NCBI RefSeq assembly: GCF_964275005.1
Contig: NC_092706.1
Coordinates: forward strand, 6,056,564 to 6,120,563
DNA length: 64,000 nt
DNA from: Diadema setosum
Lineage: Eukaryota; Echinodermata; Echinoidea; Diadematoida; Diadematidae
Reading direction: 5' to 3'
The position numbers and the translations under genes are program-made. How positions within the stretch are numbered: the first letter of the stretch is position 1; every line of letters starts with the position of its first letter. The notes beneath the pieces were generated by a model, which made no database searches, had not been told where the DNA came from, and was given only the letters and a program-made list of their open reading frames with translations. Positions 63,166 through 64,000 of the stretch are shown piece by piece.

Positions 63166-63553
63166 TTAAAGGGATAGAATAGTTCCAGTTGAGATGGAGC
63201 TTCAGGTTTCCAACCTTTTTTGGTAAGATAATGAGAAACCTCTCATGAAATATGAAAAAATATATAATCCTCAGAGGAATTCAAAATTTATTTGATGAAA
63301 ATTGGTTTTGAAATGGCTGAGATATCCAAAAGCAAAGAGGTCGGGTAAGGTTGGACCCACCTTTTATTCAGACTATTTTGTTTTATTTTGTTTTTGGATA
63401 TCTCAGCCATTTCAAAAGTGATATTAATCAAATAGACTTTAAATTCCTCTTAGAATTGTATGCTCTTTCATATTTCATAAGTGGTTTCTAATTATCTTGC
63501 AAGAAGTTAAATCTTAATCCCCCATCTCAATGAAAATGGTACCATCCCTTTAA
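63166..63553. mobile_element. TTAA-flanked MITE, copy B
   Basis: TTAAAGGGATAGAAT … ACCATCCCTTTAA, with the same central foldback as copy A at 34228-34618 (GGTTTTGAAATGGCTGAGAT, TTTTTGGATATCTCAGCCAT, ATGCTCTTTCATATTTCATA). It lies between the two arms of the ~350-bp direct duplication. Confidence 0.8.
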
Positions 63554-63556
63554 AGT

Positions 63557-63900
63557 ATGCTTGATAACAGATTTGAACTAAAAAGAAAGCAGGCATTGGA
63601 AGGAAAATGATTATGCTAGCGTTTGCTTTTTAGTTGAGTTTAAAAGTAAAGTCCCAAGTATAAGATTGCTTTCCAAATTGGTAGTGACTTATTTTGAAAC
63701 TAGATGAGAGCACATGGCAGAGCAAAAAGCAACTAATTTGTTATTAGATTAGGATCATGGTCTGAAATAGAATGTGATGCTTTTAAGAGATCTATAGAAA
63801 ACCTCATTCTTCTTGTAGTTGGTGCTCCCACACAACATTAGCAGGCTTTTTTGCTGTGGAGAGCAGAGGCATATAGTTGACTTTATGATATTGATTATCA
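63557..63900 (+). repeat. Right copy of the ~350-bp direct duplication
   Basis: See the copy at 62807-63165. Divergence is moderate, with scattered substitutions and small indels. Confidence 0.8.
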
Positions 63901-64000
63901 TGTTTCCGTTAGGTTAAGAAAATAAAAATGCAAACAGGCATCGTGGCCTGGTACAAAAGTGTTCTTTGACTTCCAGAACTTGTTGCTTATTCCCTTTTAT

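Larger units (their letters stand above)
55583..64000 (+). other. Right-hand region, presumed intron or 3' part of the unidentified gene
   Basis: No confident exon. GC-richer islands occur near 56.87-57.06, 58.0-58.35, 59.3-59.65 and 61.8-61.95 kb, and MITEs at 56104, 60379 and 63166. A splice-donor-like AAAG|GTAAGT lies at 61943. Confidence 0.35.

Overview
The window is animal genomic DNA. Genes are split into short exons with GT-AG introns, coding density is low, and most of the sequence is repeats and intergenic or intronic DNA. The repeat types (TTAA-flanked MITEs, pogo/Tigger-type elements, CpG-rich foldback MITEs, blocks of TGACCTTTGACC, poly-G/poly-C tracts, frequent AGGCCTAC words) suggest a marine deuterostome invertebrate, most likely an echinoderm such as a sea urchin. 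That placement is inference.

Layout. 1-6.6 kb is a tandem array of a ~2.37 kb non-autonomous element with hairpin ends, interrupted by a tRNA-like segment and ending in three copies of its terminal hairpin. 6.6-7.5 kb is a broken antisense LINE reverse transcriptase. 8.9-9.9 kb looks like a solo LTR. 11.5-13.6 kb is a pogo/Tigger-like element with perfect 23-bp inverted ends that holds several decayed copies of one small coding module. 15.5-22.0 kb (minus strand) is a complete eight-exon gene for TYW5, the JmjC hydroxylase of wybutosine synthesis; two of its introns carry DNA elements. 22-31.9 kb is intergenic with several foldback elements.

From about 32 kb to the right edge lies a second multi-exon gene on the plus strand, which I cannot identify. 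It has a GC-rich non-coding first exon, an 87-codon first coding exon at 33056-33316, and further likely exons near 43.8, 44.9, 48.6 and 55.5 kb, and it continues past the window. Its introns hold MITEs, a full 2.35 kb copy of the element seen at the left edge (50395-52748), microsatellites and GC-richer islands.

The two genes have no evident functional link. TYW5 is a housekeeping tRNA-modification enzyme whose exons and phases all close into a 318-residue protein. The most unusual content is in the repeats: one family carries both nuclear-receptor-type and CRE-type motifs in every unit and multiplies its terminal hairpin, and the pogo-like element has amplified a piece of coding sequence internally.
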